Shown here: positions 54,981 to 64,000 of the stretch, piece by piece
How positions within the stretch are numbered: position 1 is the first letter of the stretch
How the letters are laid out: each line of letters opens with the position of its first letter
NCBI RefSeq assembly: GCF_963169125.1
Contig: NC_084793.1
Location: forward strand, 41,659,578 to 41,723,577
Direction of reading: 5' to 3'
Length of the DNA: 64,000 nt
Source of the DNA: Humulus lupulus
Lineage: Eukaryota; Streptophyta; Magnoliopsida; Rosales; Cannabaceae
Program-made: the position numbers and the translations under genes
Notes under the pieces: model-generated
What the model was told of the DNA's origin: nothing
The model's input: the letters and a program-made list of their open reading frames with translations, nothing else
The model's database searches: none

Positions 54981-56241
54981 ATGGCAAAGAGAACCAAAGC
55001 TCAGCGGCAAATCAAGAAATCGGGAAGCAAAATTAAGAAGAAGATTGGTCCGACCTCTTCTGATCCTGTGAAGAAAACCAAAGCGATTGATGAAATACTA
55101 GGAGTTCAGGCCATAGATTTCTCTGATGACGAAGGCAAAATTGTTTTGAGTGAGAAAGAATCCGTTGGAACACCATCGTCTCCGAAAACGGCAATCCTAT
55201 CTGATCGAGACGTTGAGGCAAATGCAGCAATCTCAGCCTTTGTGCATCAATCACAAATATGCGAGCAAAAGATACAGTCAGGTAAGGATACGATTACTCC
55301 GCCCATTCTCAATTCCAGTGTTAATCGGAATTTAAATGGAAAGTTTGGGGACACGATTACTGGAAGGTCGGGTGGGGAAGTAATCAAGATAGAGATGGAA
55401 GATATAGAAGATGAGATTGCTTATTGGAATTCTGCAATGGTTTGTTATGTCTTAGGGGCTAACCCTCCACTAGGCGTTTTTGAAGGTTTTGTCAAAAGAA
55501 TGTGGAAAGAGCAGGTGGATAAGGTGGGGCTGATCAACCACAGAATATTCATTGTTCGATTTCATGATGTGGAGAGGCGAGATCAGGTCATCACAGCGGG
55601 TTTCATGTTTTTTGACAAGAAGCCTATCATTATGAAGCCTTGGGTTGCATCTGTAGACTTCAAAAAAGAAAATGTGGAAAAGGCACCTATCTGGATTCAG
55701 CTCAAAGGTTTAGATCTCAAATATTGGGGGAGAAGGCTTTGTTTAAGATACTTAGCCAAATAGGAACTCCGGTGATGGTGGACCAGATCACTAAGAGGAA
55801 AGAACAACTTAATTTCCCGAGAGTTATGGTGGAGTTCACTTAAAACAGGAGTTTCCTGAGCTCATTTATTTCATAAATGAACGAGATGAGGAAGTTTCAG
55901 TTTTTGTGGAGTATGAATGGAAGCCAACGCTATGCAGAAATTACCAAGGTTTGGGTCATGAGACAGGGATGTGTAGGAAACAATCGATACAGAAGAAAAC
56001 TTGGGTTGTGAAACAGAGTTTAGAGAAGGATACAAGGGAGACTTCAGACAAGGCACAGGATGAAGACAATTTTCAGGAAGTACGGAAAGGGGGGAAAGTT
56101 CGGGTTCAGGAAGAAACCATAATTCCTATTGGGAATAATTTCCAGATTTTGAGGAAGCAAGGGCGAGTAGATGAAAATGAAGATGAGAATGGAGGTGGGG
56201 GAGAGCCACCTCTTGGTAATGGATATAATTATGGCATGTAA
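54981..56241 (+). pseudogene. LINE ORF1 (DUF4283-like, zinc knuckle), frameshifted
   Basis: Start at 54981 (MAKRTKAQRQIKKSG, basic). An acidic region (FSDDEGKIVLSEKE) follows, then the DUF4283-like fold: IEDEIAYWNSAMVCYVLGAN, FEGFVKRMWKEQVDKVGL, FIVRFHDVERRDQVITAGFM, FFDKKPIIMKPWVAS and APIWIQLKGLDLKYWG. A frameshift in the G-run at about 55728 moves to EKALFKILSQIGTPVMVDQI, and another in the A-run at about 55842 to QEFPELIYFINERDEEVSVF. A zinc knuckle of the zf-CCHC_4 type follows (EYEWKPTLCRNYQGLGHETG, then MC), with the second Cys replaced by Tyr. ORF1 binds RNA in related LINEs. Stop at 56239-56241. Confidence 0.85.
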
Positions 56242-56994
56242 TGTCCAAGGCCTCAACAATCCAAACAAGCAAAATGAGATTAAATATTTAATCTCGAATA
56301 AGAAGATTGGTTTGGTTGGGCTCTTGGAAACAAGGGTGAAAACCCAGAAGCTTGGTGAAGTATATATTAGAATGTTTGCAGGGTGGTGTTTTTCTTCGAA
56401 TAATGCATGGCACAAGGGAGGCAGAATAATAATTAGCTGGAATCCAGCTATGTTTCAGGTGGATATTAGGATGTGTTCAAGTCAAATGATACATCTGGAG
56501 GTTAAGACAGGGGACAATCATGAAGGTTTCTTGGTTACTTTTGTCTATGCTTTCAATGATGCGAATGGTCGTAACTTACTATGGAGAGACCTCAAAAGCT
56601 TAGCAAGTAGAATTAACAAACCATGGGTGGTCTTAGGTGATTTTAATGATATTCTAAATGCAGAAGAAAGAGTGGGGAACCGGTCACGGGGAGCTGGGAC
56701 TTTGGCATTTAAAGAGTGTATAGAAGAGTGTAAACTTGAAGAAGTGAAATATTTGGGATGTTTTTTCACTTGGAATAATAAGCAAGAAAAAAAATAGCAG
56801 AATATATTCCAAGCTTGATAGAGTAATGGCCAATCAAGAGTGGTTCATCAAGTATGAATTGGCGGAAGTAATGTTTTTACCTGAAGGGAACTTGGATCAC
56901 TCTCCAGCTGTGCTAATAGTATACCCAGAACTCAGAGGGGGGAAACGACCATTTAGGTATTTTCACATGTGGCAACATGCATCAGATTACAAGT
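56231..56994 (+). pseudogene. LINE ORF2 endonuclease domain (partial)
   Basis: The ATG at 56231 overlaps the ORF1 stop by 11 bases. The apurinic-type endonuclease motifs are in order: MACNVQGLNNPNKQNEIKYL (Asn of N-x-x-GL), VGLLETRVKT (catalytic Glu), FVYAFNDANGRNLLW, PWVVLGDFNDIL (Asp/Asn), and, after a frameshift in the A8 run at about 56790, KLDRVMANQEWF and GNLDHSPAVLIVYPEL (usual SDHSP, Asp and His present). This enzyme nicks target DNA to prime insertion. The reverse transcriptase that should follow is absent. Confidence 0.88.
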
Positions 56995-57194
56995 TGTTGA
57001 CGGTGAGAACTCGTCAACTAAGTTAAGTTGGAAAGAATTGCAAAATAAAGATTATCAATAGAAAAGCCTTAGAAATTTAAGTATCAACTCCAAGAACAAT
57101 TGCAGAAGAACAATGGTGAAATCAGTTTTTCATTCACTATGGTGCACTTGCTATAGTAAACTTTCCAACCCCCTTCCAAATGGAAGTGGAGTTT

Positions 57195-57202
57195 ATTTTA
57201 TA
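57195..57202 (-). promoter_or_regulatory. TATA box of the Tat-B LTR
   Basis: Minus strand CCCACTATAAAATAAACTCC, about 200 bp from the LTR 3' end, giving a plausible R/U5 of that size. Confidence 0.55.
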
Positions 57203-57639
57203 GTGGGCTCTAATGGCCCCTGATACACTGTGGTCCATGGGACCAATCTGTGCACAAGTACACTATCAAGAGGGTGGTATCAGATGTAGTGGTGTCGGCT
57301 CTGGTACACGGTCAGAGTTCATGGGAACACCTCAGCTTTTGTACCCGGTCATGACTCCACCACTCGCCTTGTACCGGTGTCAGAGACGTGGTGGTGGTGT
57401 AGCCGCTCCTCGTACTATTCCCAACCGCCACTATTTGTCGGGTACAGGTGTCAGACCTGTCCCATGATCCTTGCAGGCATGTACGTACCTCTTTAGAGGT
57501 ACCTTGTTCATATTCTTTTTGTCTCTTGTGGGCAACCCGAACACTGGCATCATGCACGCGGGGCCTTGGGACGAGACTCATTGGGGCGAGGTGGCCATAT
57601 ACTTATAGCTCTTTGGGAGAGGCCCTCACGAGATGCCGA

Positions 57640-58070
57640 GCGATGGCACGACCTTGCGCGGGCATGCTGAGAGCGAGGCGGGGCCTCACGCCTGGGCACG
57701 GGCGAGGGGCTTGCATGGCCTCGCGTGGCCTCGGGTGACTGACGGGCGAACACGGCCTCACAGCTGGGCACGGACGAGGGCCTCACATGGCCTCACGTGG
57801 CCTCGGGTAACTGGCGCGCGGACACGGCCTCGCGGCTAGGCACGGGTGAGGGCCTCGCATGGCCTCGCGTGGCCTTGGGTGACGGACGCGGGGACACGGC
57901 CTCGCGGCTGGGCACGGACGAGGGCCTCGCATGGCCTCGGGTCATTGATGCGCGGACATGGCCTCGCGGCTGGGCACGAGCGAGGGCCTCGCATGGCCTC
58001 GCGTGGCCTCGGGTGGTTGATGCGCGGACACTGCCTCGCGGGCCATATGGGCGCCCCGCGAGACGCTGAG
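57640..58070. repeat. GC-rich 72-bp tandem repeat in the Tat-B LTR
   Basis: About six units of GGCCTCGCGGCTGGGCACGG plus ACGAGGGCCTCGCATGGCCT and CGCGTGGCCTCGGGTGA. GCTGGG/GCTAGG words at about 57763, 57835, 57907 and 57969 give steps of 72, 72 and 62; the short unit lacks one internal CGTGGCCTCG. Extremely CpG-rich against an AT-rich background. Open frames in all directions here reflect the lack of A/T-rich stops, not genes. Confidence 0.85.
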
Positions 58071-58194
58071 TGGGGGGCGCGAGGCGAGGGCTTTGCATGG
58101 CCGAGGCTATATGAGGATCGGGTGGCTCGGATCACCTAAGGCTATATGAGGATAGACCCCCATATTTTCCCTTGGTGGATTTTGTGTATCCACA

Positions 58195-58212
58195 CTTGTC
58201 CCCCAATCTAGG
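58195..58212 (-). other. Polypurine tract of Tat-B
   Basis: Minus strand CTAGATTGGGGGACAAG immediately before the TG start of the LTR at 58194. Confidence 0.65.
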
Positions 58213-58255
58213 AGAGGACCTTTAGGTGCTCTTGTAGACTATTCTCCTTGATTCT

Positions 58256-58263
58256 TATAAATA
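58256..58263 (+). promoter_or_regulatory. TATA box of the Tat-B opposite-strand gene
   Basis: TTCTTATAAATAGGCCCTCA on the plus strand, about 60 bases inside the 3' LTR. It is the counterpart of the TATA box at 9228-9235 in Tat-A. Confidence 0.6.
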
Positions 58264-58340
58264 GGCCCTCACGCAAGGCTTATTATTTCCACCTTACTTC
58301 ATTGGTTTAGTGGTTTTGAGAATCCTTCCTCTTTCAAGAG

Positions 58341-58808
58341 GTAAGAGGTTCAATCCCCCACACCCTCATTTTTGCCATAGTTTCCTTCATTTTATTTTTT
58401 CATTCCATTTTCTTCTTTTTTTTTTATACATATGAGCTAATTTTTTGGTATGTCTATTTGGAGGCTAAGACATCCTTTTGGTCTATTTTTGCAAACGCGT
58501 ATATTCGACCATTTGGTGCTTTTGGCCCTCGACCTCCTTTCGACCTCGACAACGCTCCATCTTATCTGCTTGAGGTATATTTTATTTTTCCCTCACATTC
58601 ACTGGGTCCAAAGTAGCATTACTTGGGATGGGGTACCTTGGCCTGAGCTTGCAGTGAGTTTGAACATTTGCATGCCCCTCTTTTTTATACTCCATAGTGA
58701 ATCATCTAGGGCGTTTGCATCTAGAGGTCCTAAGCCCATTCCTTTGTGTTTTGTAGCCATCCCCTCATTTACACGTGAACCCCTTTTTGGCTTTCGGAAC
58801 GAGGCCTC
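58341..58808 (+). other. Probable 5'UTR intron and leader of the Tat-B opposite-strand gene
   Basis: A donor-like CAAGAG/GTAAGAGG at 58341 and an acceptor-like TTTTGTAG ending at 58756, followed by about 50 bases to the ATG at 58809. The 415 bases between are T-rich. A plus-strand frame at 58450-58917 runs through this zone but looks like chance. Splicing is inferred. Confidence 0.4.
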
Positions 58809-61289
58809 ATGGCTAGTGATGGTCCGTTCGACACACCTCCGAGGGTTGAGTTTATTGACCTGTCCTCAAACTCAGAGTCCCCTGAGGAAATCTCTTACCA
58901 GGACTATGACTCCTTAAGGCAAGCTCGTATCTGCCATCTTGAGCACATGGCTGAACTTAGGCGTAAAATTTGGGTGGTGGAGAGTGAAATTGACTCGGTG
59001 TCGAGAGGAGATGGAGCACTTTTCCCTCCAGACCTTAGTGACCATGTAGTGAGCCTTAGGGTGACCCTTTTAGAGTTGCAAAGGGAGTTAGAGTTTATGG
59101 AGGGACACCTTCCTCCTGAGCCCTCCAGCCCATCCTCACCTGATGACTGTCATAGAGCGGCTCCCGCTTTTCCTCAGCCCTTGGTCTCGATTTTCCCTAG
59201 CTTAGCACTTCCGCAGTCGGTCCCCCGATGGAAGACTCTTGCTAGGAAGAAGAAATGGAGGGTCAAGTGCTCTGTCTCTTTCTCACCTTTTTCTTTTGGG
59301 TTTGCAGATATGCCGAGGGCACGACGACAGGTGACTTCCAATGAACCGGACGATGCTCCTCTACTGGCATCCGAACTAGTGTCGCGTGTGTCTGAAAAAA
59401 AAATTGAGGGACATTGTGGATCACTATCGCGTCCCTCCGGAGTACGCGTTATATGTTCCTCAGGAGACATGTCGGGCTGACTGTCCTAGGCCCGGCTTCG
59501 TGGCCCTCAACGAGCACATCCTGAAGGCGGGTGGTACCATCCCGTTACACCCGTTCTTTATTGCGGTCCTCAACTACTTCGACCTTGCCTCGCTTCAGCT
59601 GGCACCCAATGGCTAGCTGACTTTAAGCTGCCTTTTCGTTGCATTTACGAAGCTGTTGAAACGCACTCCTACGGCGACAGAGGTGCATTTCCTCTATAAC
59701 CTCATGCCCCTTCCCAAGTCAGAGGGCTTTTACAATTTACAAAAAGCATACAACGAGGCCTCTTTGATAGAGGGCTCGGTGTCCAACCCGGGGTCCTGGA
59801 AGCATGACTTTTTCTTCATGGAAGGCCCCCTCTCTGTCCGCGAGGACTTCCAGGCCACTCCCAGTAAGTACCCTAAGCATCACTTTCTCTCTTTTACTTT
59901 CTTACAACTTATTATTTCATGACTTACGTTCATATCAACCATGGCGTGTATTATGCAGAGCAATTCGCCGAACCCACAGTTGTCGAGTCGGAAGCGAGAG
60001 ACATGAGAAAGTTCCTCAGCGCTGACCCCGCTACGAAAAAGGCAGTGTGCCTATTCACCGTGAAGAATCTGAACCGCCATAAATTGTCCCCTGTCTCGGA
60101 CCCCAAGTTGTTGTGGACCATCTCTGGGTCCACGAAGATGAAGGGGGTATTGGCCGCGCCTTGCCCAGATGATGACGAGGCTGAGGAAGAGCCAGAGGAA
60201 GCCCCCCTCGACCGCAGGGGATCGCACCAGCTGCCTCCATCTCCTGGGGGATGCCCTCCATGTGCCTCTTATGATCCGGACATAGCCCCCCATTCTCAAG
60301 ACCAATAGGCCGTTCTGGGGTGTTATGTTTGCCCTGACCCTGAGGGCTATGACGCCTTCACTCAGGCTCCTCTTGACCCTGGACCATCGGGGACTTATTT
60401 CGCCGATCTTCCGGAGCCTCCCTCTGATCTACTGGGGCCTCACTTTTCCACTTTCACCGCGCCCCCTCCCGTTTCGGCGAGCGGGTCACCTGTCCTCACC
60501 CAGCCAGGTGCCTTTGGTGCGGATGGGTAGCCTTGGGTGACTCGGATGGCAACGTCTTACGGGCAGCGGTACATCCAACTTGCCTCAGGTCTCCCTGTAT
60601 TTGACTGGAACGGTCTTGGGAATGTTGCTCTGCTGGACCTTGGGGAAAACCTAAGGTGCACCATGGCTTGGGTGAGTTCCTACACCTCGCGTCGGCCCTA
60701 TTATGTATAGATGTACATGCATTATTATTTTTTGTTACTTATTGTTGCTGTCGTTAACTTTCTTGTGCAGGCCTATACCGTGGCTCTGCGGTTTGCCGAC
60801 TCATCTAGCAACCTCTCCGCGTCTACTAATGAGAGGGATTGCCTCACAGCCCAGATCTAGGAGCTCGAGAAAGAGCTTGAGAACACTCAGGCTGATCTGC
60901 AAAGGGTCCGGACCAAACTTGCTGACTCGTCGAGAAGGAAGCTGAAGGCGGTTGCCAAGGCCACAAAGCTGAAGGACTAAGTTACCAGCCTGAAGAGCGA
61001 ACTTCTGGCGACCAAGGCTATTGCGGCAGTGTCGCAGGAGAGGGTTACTTATTTAGAGGCCGAGGTCGAGGCTACCAGGGCCGAACTCCAGGCTGCTAGG
61101 GCCGATGTCGCCTCGTTGCAGGAGAGAAATGCTTCCTTGGTGGCGGAGAAGGCTACCATTGAGTACCGGTCCATAGATCGTGCCCTTTACAGCGTGTGGA
61201 GGCAGAACCCCAATTTCGATTTTTCTTCTTTCGGTGAGCACACCGTTGCTCGAGCGGCTGTGTGGAGCGCCCGTGGCAGGAAGCCCTGA
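58809..61289 (+). pseudogene. Opposite-strand spliced gene of Tat-B (putative gypsy-type transposon protein family)
   Basis: Start at 58809 (MASDGPFDTPPRVEFIDLSS). 58809-59260: acidic, helical N-terminus (ARICHLEHMAELRRKIWVVE). 59310-59860: central domain (RDIVDHYRVPPEYALYVPQE, GGTIPLHPFFIAVLNYFDLA, stop at 59614, VHFLYNLMPLPKSEGFYNLQ, PGSWKHDFFFMEGPLSV). Intron 59864-59958 (GTAAGTACC ... TTATGCAG). 59959-60671: EQFAEPTVVESEARDMRKFL, acidic and proline-rich. Intron 60672-60770 (GTGAGTTCC ... TTGTGCAG). 60771-61289: coiled coil (ELEKELENTQADLQRVRTKL, LEAEVEATRAELQAARADVA) ending YSVWRQNPNFDFSSFGEH. Stops at 59614, 60306, 60528, 60858 and 60978. Homologous to the Tat-A gene; function unknown. 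Confidence 0.7.
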
Positions 61290-61915
61290 AGTTGTTATTT
61301 CATAACTTTTGTCAGCTAGCCCGCTATGGTTGTATGCTCTTTCTTTTTTTTTTTTTTTTTGTAAATTATGTACTGTCTTCAAAACTTTCTTTTTCAATGT
61401 ATATATACATGTGTGGCTATTTATCCCTTATTCCACTGCATTTGAGGTCCTTTTGAGCCTGTATGATGGGGTTTGGTTGGTTCCCTTCTTTTATTTACCA
61501 GGCTGGAGGTCCTTTGGAGCCCATGTGAAAGGGTTCACTGGGACCTCTTTTGGTGCCTCTTGATTACTTTTATAAGAGTATTTTAACCCCTTGGGTCCTA
61601 GCTATCCTTTTATATATTCTTGCGCGCGCTTATTATTTTTTGCGAGAAGCGTCCTTCTCGTCGTTATTCATAGTACAATTTTTGCAAGGGTCTCTTTTTG
61701 GGACCCTTTTTGGCTAGAGGGCTTGGTGGCCGCTCTAGACTTATTAGTGTTGTTACTATATATATATATATATATATTTTTTTTTTGTTGTAAGACCCTT
61801 TGGCCTCCTTGATGTTCACAAGGGTAGCTAATCCTTGTGAACCCAAGGGATGCCTTGCAAGGTCCTCTTCCTATTTTCTATATATAAGGACTTCGCCTAA
61901 GGCCCCGATATAAGT
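61290..61915 (+). other. Downstream region of the Tat-B opposite-strand gene
   Basis: T-rich noncoding sequence with a T17 run (61345-61361) and an AT dinucleotide run (61757-61779). It may hold the 3' end of the opposite-strand transcript. Nothing else seen. Confidence 0.5.
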
Positions 61916-62235
61916 GGTCCTTCTGGGACCTCCCGTTAAAGGGTCCTTTTTAGGGTCATGGTCCCTTTTGGGTCCTCCTGATGGAGGGCCCTTTTTAGGA
62001 TCCTCCTGGTGCATAGGGTCCTTTTTAGGATCCTGGTGCAAGGGGTCCTTCTTTGGATTCTCCTGCTTGTTGCTTGCTTTATCTTCACGGGCCACTTCCT
62101 CCTGATGGAGAGCCCTTTTTAGGTTCCTCTTGGTGCATAGGGTCCTTTTTAGGGTCCTCCTGATAGGGGGTCCTTTTTAGGAGGGCAAGGGGTCCTTTTT
62201 AGGATCCTCCATTAGAGGGTCCTTTTTAGGAGCCA
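61916..62235. repeat. Imperfect GGTCCTTTTTAGG tandem repeat in Tat-B
   Basis: About 13 copies of GGTCCTTTTTAGGATCCTCC or variants, spaced by 14 to 40 bases. On the minus strand it can be read as DPKKDP repeats, but stops and frame changes intervene. It lies between protease and the opposite-strand gene, the same relative place as the 116-bp repeat of Tat-A. Confidence 0.8.
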
Positions 62236-62585
62236 TTTTTAGGTTCCCCTTGCTAGCTGCATGTTTTTGCCTCTTATCCTGCCCCCCAAGTGTTTGGTGA
62301 AATTTATTTCGGCAGACACTTTGGCTGATGCCCGCGTAGCGAAGAAAAGTAACACATAAAGTTGCAAACAGTTTCATTCATAGCATGCGGTTTACAACCA
62401 ACCTTGTAAATAAAAGGGTTACATCTAACTAGGAGGTACCTAGGTAGCCTCTTTGATTCTTACTTACCTAAGCTAAAACAACAAGGAACAAACTAAACAT
62501 GGGTTCTTTTTGCACTGAGTGCCTAAGCCTCGCTGGTAGCACTTCTCGAGATGATCCGTAACTCGTGGGTCCAAATTGTGTGGGT
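62236..62585 (-). other. Tat-B region where RT, RNase H and integrase are missing
   Basis: Only about 350 bases separate the protease end from the repeat zone. No RT motif (FIDD, LNKxTxKNxYPLP) or integrase motif is visible on either strand. Confidence 0.6.
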
Positions 62586-62900
62586 CTAACTTGTGTGGGT
62601 TGCTCCTTCATACATGACCATTGCCATCGGTACAGAGGGTTTGGTGGCTGTGCGGAGGGACATGTTATAGCATTCCCTCGCTTCCTTCTGCTCCCCTTTC
62701 ACGCATGCTACTCCCCCAGGGGTTGAGAATTTCATAGCCAGGTGATACACATAAGTTATTGCCTTCAATTCTCCCAGAGAGGGTCTCCCTAATACCGCAT
62801 TGAAGGCTAAGGCGCAATCCACCACGACAAAGTTTTCCATTATGGTGGTTTTCTTGGGTTGCTCCCCCATGGTGAGGGCTAATTCGATTGCATCGAATCT
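62586..62900 (-). pseudogene. Tat-B protease C-terminal part and linker
   Basis: Minus strand MGEQPKKTTIMENFVVVDCA, LAFNAVLGRPSLGELKAITY and YHLAMKFSTPGGVACVKGEQ, KEARECYNMSL. This is the Tat-type text between protease and RT (usual AxNAILGRPxLxxxxAxxSxxHLxxKFPT). It is out of frame with the upstream protease (frame change near 62885) and ends in a stop at 62586 without continuing into RT. Confidence 0.8.
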
Positions 62901-64000
62901 CCTGTAAACTCATACAAAGACGTAGTGCAAGGCTTTAGGTGACAGAGGCTCAATCCCATCTTTTCCAGCGCTGGTCGATAAAAGATGTCCACAGAGCTCC
63001 CGTTATTCACCAAGACCCGATGTACCCTCATGTTAGCAAGTTGGGCAGTTAGCACCAGGGGGTCATTATGTGGGAAATGCACCCCCTGCGCATCTTCTTC
63101 AGTGAAAGTTATCGAGTCATTCTCGCCCTTGAAGCTCTTCGGGGGGCGTTGCTCCAAACTTAAAATGCTAGGTGGTGGACTTTGTCTGGCCTCCTTGGCG
63201 TACTTGTCTCGTCCCTTCCTTGAATCGTCTCCGAATCCTGGTCCTCCAAATATGGTCCTGACCTCTCCCTGTATTTCTGGGGCCACCTCCCGCGCCCGCG
63301 GCGGGGACGCTCCTTCTTCTGGCCTCTGGCTCTCCTTGCGCACGTACCTGCCCAGATGTCCCCTGCGAATGAGCTCCTCGATTTCCACCTTCAAATGGTT
63401 GCATTCTGCGGTGGTGTGGCCGACATCCTTGTGATACTGGCAATACCTGCTGGGGTCTCTTTTGGACCGGTCTTTTTTCATTGGCGAGGGCCTTTTGAAA
63501 GGGACATGGTTTTCGTTCGCAACGAAAATATGCTCCCTCGCATGGGTGAGGTTAGTGTAAAAGGTGTAGGGGCCCTGTAGGTGCTCCTCAGAGCGTTCAT
63601 GCTTCCAGGGTCGATCATCTCTTGTTCCCTCATAAACCCCCTTCTTCTTTACACCGCTCGGGTTTTCTCGGGCTGAAGGTTTCGGGGGCGACGGGCCTTT
63701 ACCGGCTTTGAGGTTCTCGTGACCATCCTCCACGCGAATGTATTTTTGTGCCTGCTCGTAGAAATCATCCAAGTCTGTGACCTCCCTCTTGAGCATGTTA
63801 TCCCATAACTTGCTTCCTGAGCGTACTCCAGCTGTGAGGGCCATTTTCAGCTCTCAGCGGGTCAGGCTCCCTACTTTAGCTGCCTCCATATTGAACCTGT
63901 GAATATAGCTCTTCAGGCTCTCGTTTTCTCCCTGCTTCACATTTGCGAGGCTGGTGCCTGGCATCGTGTAGTCGCGCACGGTGTGGTGCTGCTGGAGGAA
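62879..64000 (-). pseudogene. Tat-B gag and start of protease (5' end beyond window)
   Basis: From the right edge the strand reads the gag C-terminal core (GTSLANVKQGENESLKSYIH, RFNMEAAKVGSLTR), a stop near 63855, then 321 open residues: MALTAGVRSGSKLWDNMLKR, DLDDFYEQAQKYIRVEDGHE, a basic linker, RYCQYHKDVGHTTAECNHLK (Tat-type CCHC-like knuckle), EIEELIRRGHLGRYV, then the protease N-part: ISFTEEDAQGVHFPHND-like sense and MRVHRVLVNNGSSVDIFYRP. The protease active site is NNGSS instead of DNGSS, so it is inactive. The frame ends at 62879. Confidence 0.85.

Larger units (their letters stand above)
54981..56994 (+). mobile_element. Plant L1-type LINE, 5' half, cut off by Tat-B
   Basis: ORF1 (54981-56241) and the endonuclease part of ORF2 (from 56231) in sense orientation. 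The sequence is lost at 56994, within FRYFHMWQHASDYKLL, before the reverse transcriptase, where the TGTTGAC end of the Tat-B LTR begins. The remainder should lie beyond the right side of Tat-B. Confidence 0.85.
56995..58194 (-). mobile_element. 3' LTR of Tat-B
   Basis: Minus strand starts TGTGGATACACAAAATCC after a polypurine tract and ends CTCACCGTCAACA at 56995, inside the LINE. The end contains a hairpin (GTTGAC 56996-57001 with GTCAAC 57013-57018), the same arrangement as the Tat-A LTR end. TATA on the minus strand at 57195-57202. A GC-rich tandem repeat fills 57640-58070. 1200 bp. Confidence 0.75.
56995..64000 (-). mobile_element. Tat-B: Tat-like Ty3/gypsy element lacking most of pol, minus strand, partial
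   Basis: In element order (right to left): gag (from beyond 64000 to about 62900), protease (to 62586), a repeat zone with no RT, RNase H or integrase, an opposite-strand gene (58809-61289, plus), polypurine tract (58195-58212), 3' LTR (58194 down to 56995). The gag (CQYHKDVGHTTAECNHLK) and protease regions are of Tat type. The expected left-flank duplication is CAAGT (56990-56994); its partner lies outside the window. Confidence 0.75.

Noticed and set aside
57448..58139. Several overlapping open frames on both strands of 60-100 residues
   Set aside because: They lie in the GC-rich 72-bp array, where all frames lack stops by composition; no start context, domain or codon pattern.
58299..58365. 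tRNA-like sequence with A-box (TGGTTTAGTGG) and B-box (AGGTTCAATCCCC)
   Set aside because: No acceptor stem closes and the anticodon arm does not fold correctly; better explained as the 5'UTR and splice donor of the opposite-strand gene.
58450..58917. 155-residue frame upstream of the Tat-B opposite-strand ATG
   Set aside because: Overlaps the better start at 58809 in another frame, covers the inferred 5'UTR intron, and has no counterpart in Tat-A.
59262..59307. Short intron with GT...TTTGCAG in the Tat-B opposite-strand gene
   Set aside because: At 46 bases it is shorter than normal plant introns; the frame reads through, so I left it unassigned.
1..64000. A host gene or a bacterial-type operon or defence system
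   Set aside because: Every coding trace belongs to a transposable element type; no operon structure or non-element protein family was recognised.

Overview
This window is a eudicot-type plant heterochromatic block made almost entirely of nested transposable elements. I find no host gene, tRNA, rRNA, CRISPR array or prokaryotic feature. Plant origin rests on Ty3/gypsy elements of the Tat and chromovirus types, a Ty1/copia element, a plant L1-type LINE whose ORF1 looks like the DUF4283/zinc-knuckle type, initiator-tRNA-Met primer binding sites (TGGTATCAGAGC) and a hAT-type element with an 8-bp target duplication. The species cannot be named from the sequence.

Layout, left to right. (1) 1-19199: 3' part of a Tat-like element, here called Tat-A: RNase H and integrase remnants, a 116-bp tandem repeat, a split gene on the opposite strand (9.2 to 3.3 kb) with its own TATA box, and the 3' LTR. 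Inside it sit a 690-bp hAT element (2570-3259), a solo LTR of family C (4069-6471), and gypsy element A (9770-18738), which splits the 3' LTR and is flanked by a perfect TAACG duplication. (2) 19200-45671: a Ty1/copia element, split by solo LTR D (21883-23894, AGATA duplication) and by gypsy element B (26865-41157, minus strand). Element B is itself split by a solo LTR of its own family in the opposite orientation (29850-31693, TGAGC duplication) and by a solo LTR of family A (33452-36163). (3) 45672-46274 and 54398-54800: a broken gypsy gag (E), split by gypsy element C (46275-54397, AGGTT duplication). (4) 54981-56994: LINE ORF1 and endonuclease, cut off before reverse transcriptase by a second Tat-like element. 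(5) 56995-64000: Tat-B on the minus strand: 3' LTR with a GC-rich 72-bp repeat, an opposite-strand gene with its own TATA box, a repeat zone, then protease and gag, with no RT, RNase H or integrase between.

All pol and gag frames are broken by stops, frameshifts or deletions, many stops being C-to-T changes as expected of old methylated copies; nothing here looks autonomous. Two things deserve most attention. Both Tat-like elements carry the same kind of opposite-strand, apparently spliced gene with a TATA box and a probable 5'UTR intron next to the 3' LTR. And several unrelated elements (LTR families A, B, C and the copia leader) carry short clusters of self-complementary motifs (AGCGCT, CGATATATCG or GGTCGCGACC types) arranged in pairs, with the motif type differing between members of one LTR family.

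All boundaries were read by eye from TG...CA ends, target duplications, primer sites and LTR comparison. Domain names are from recognition of motifs, not from a search.
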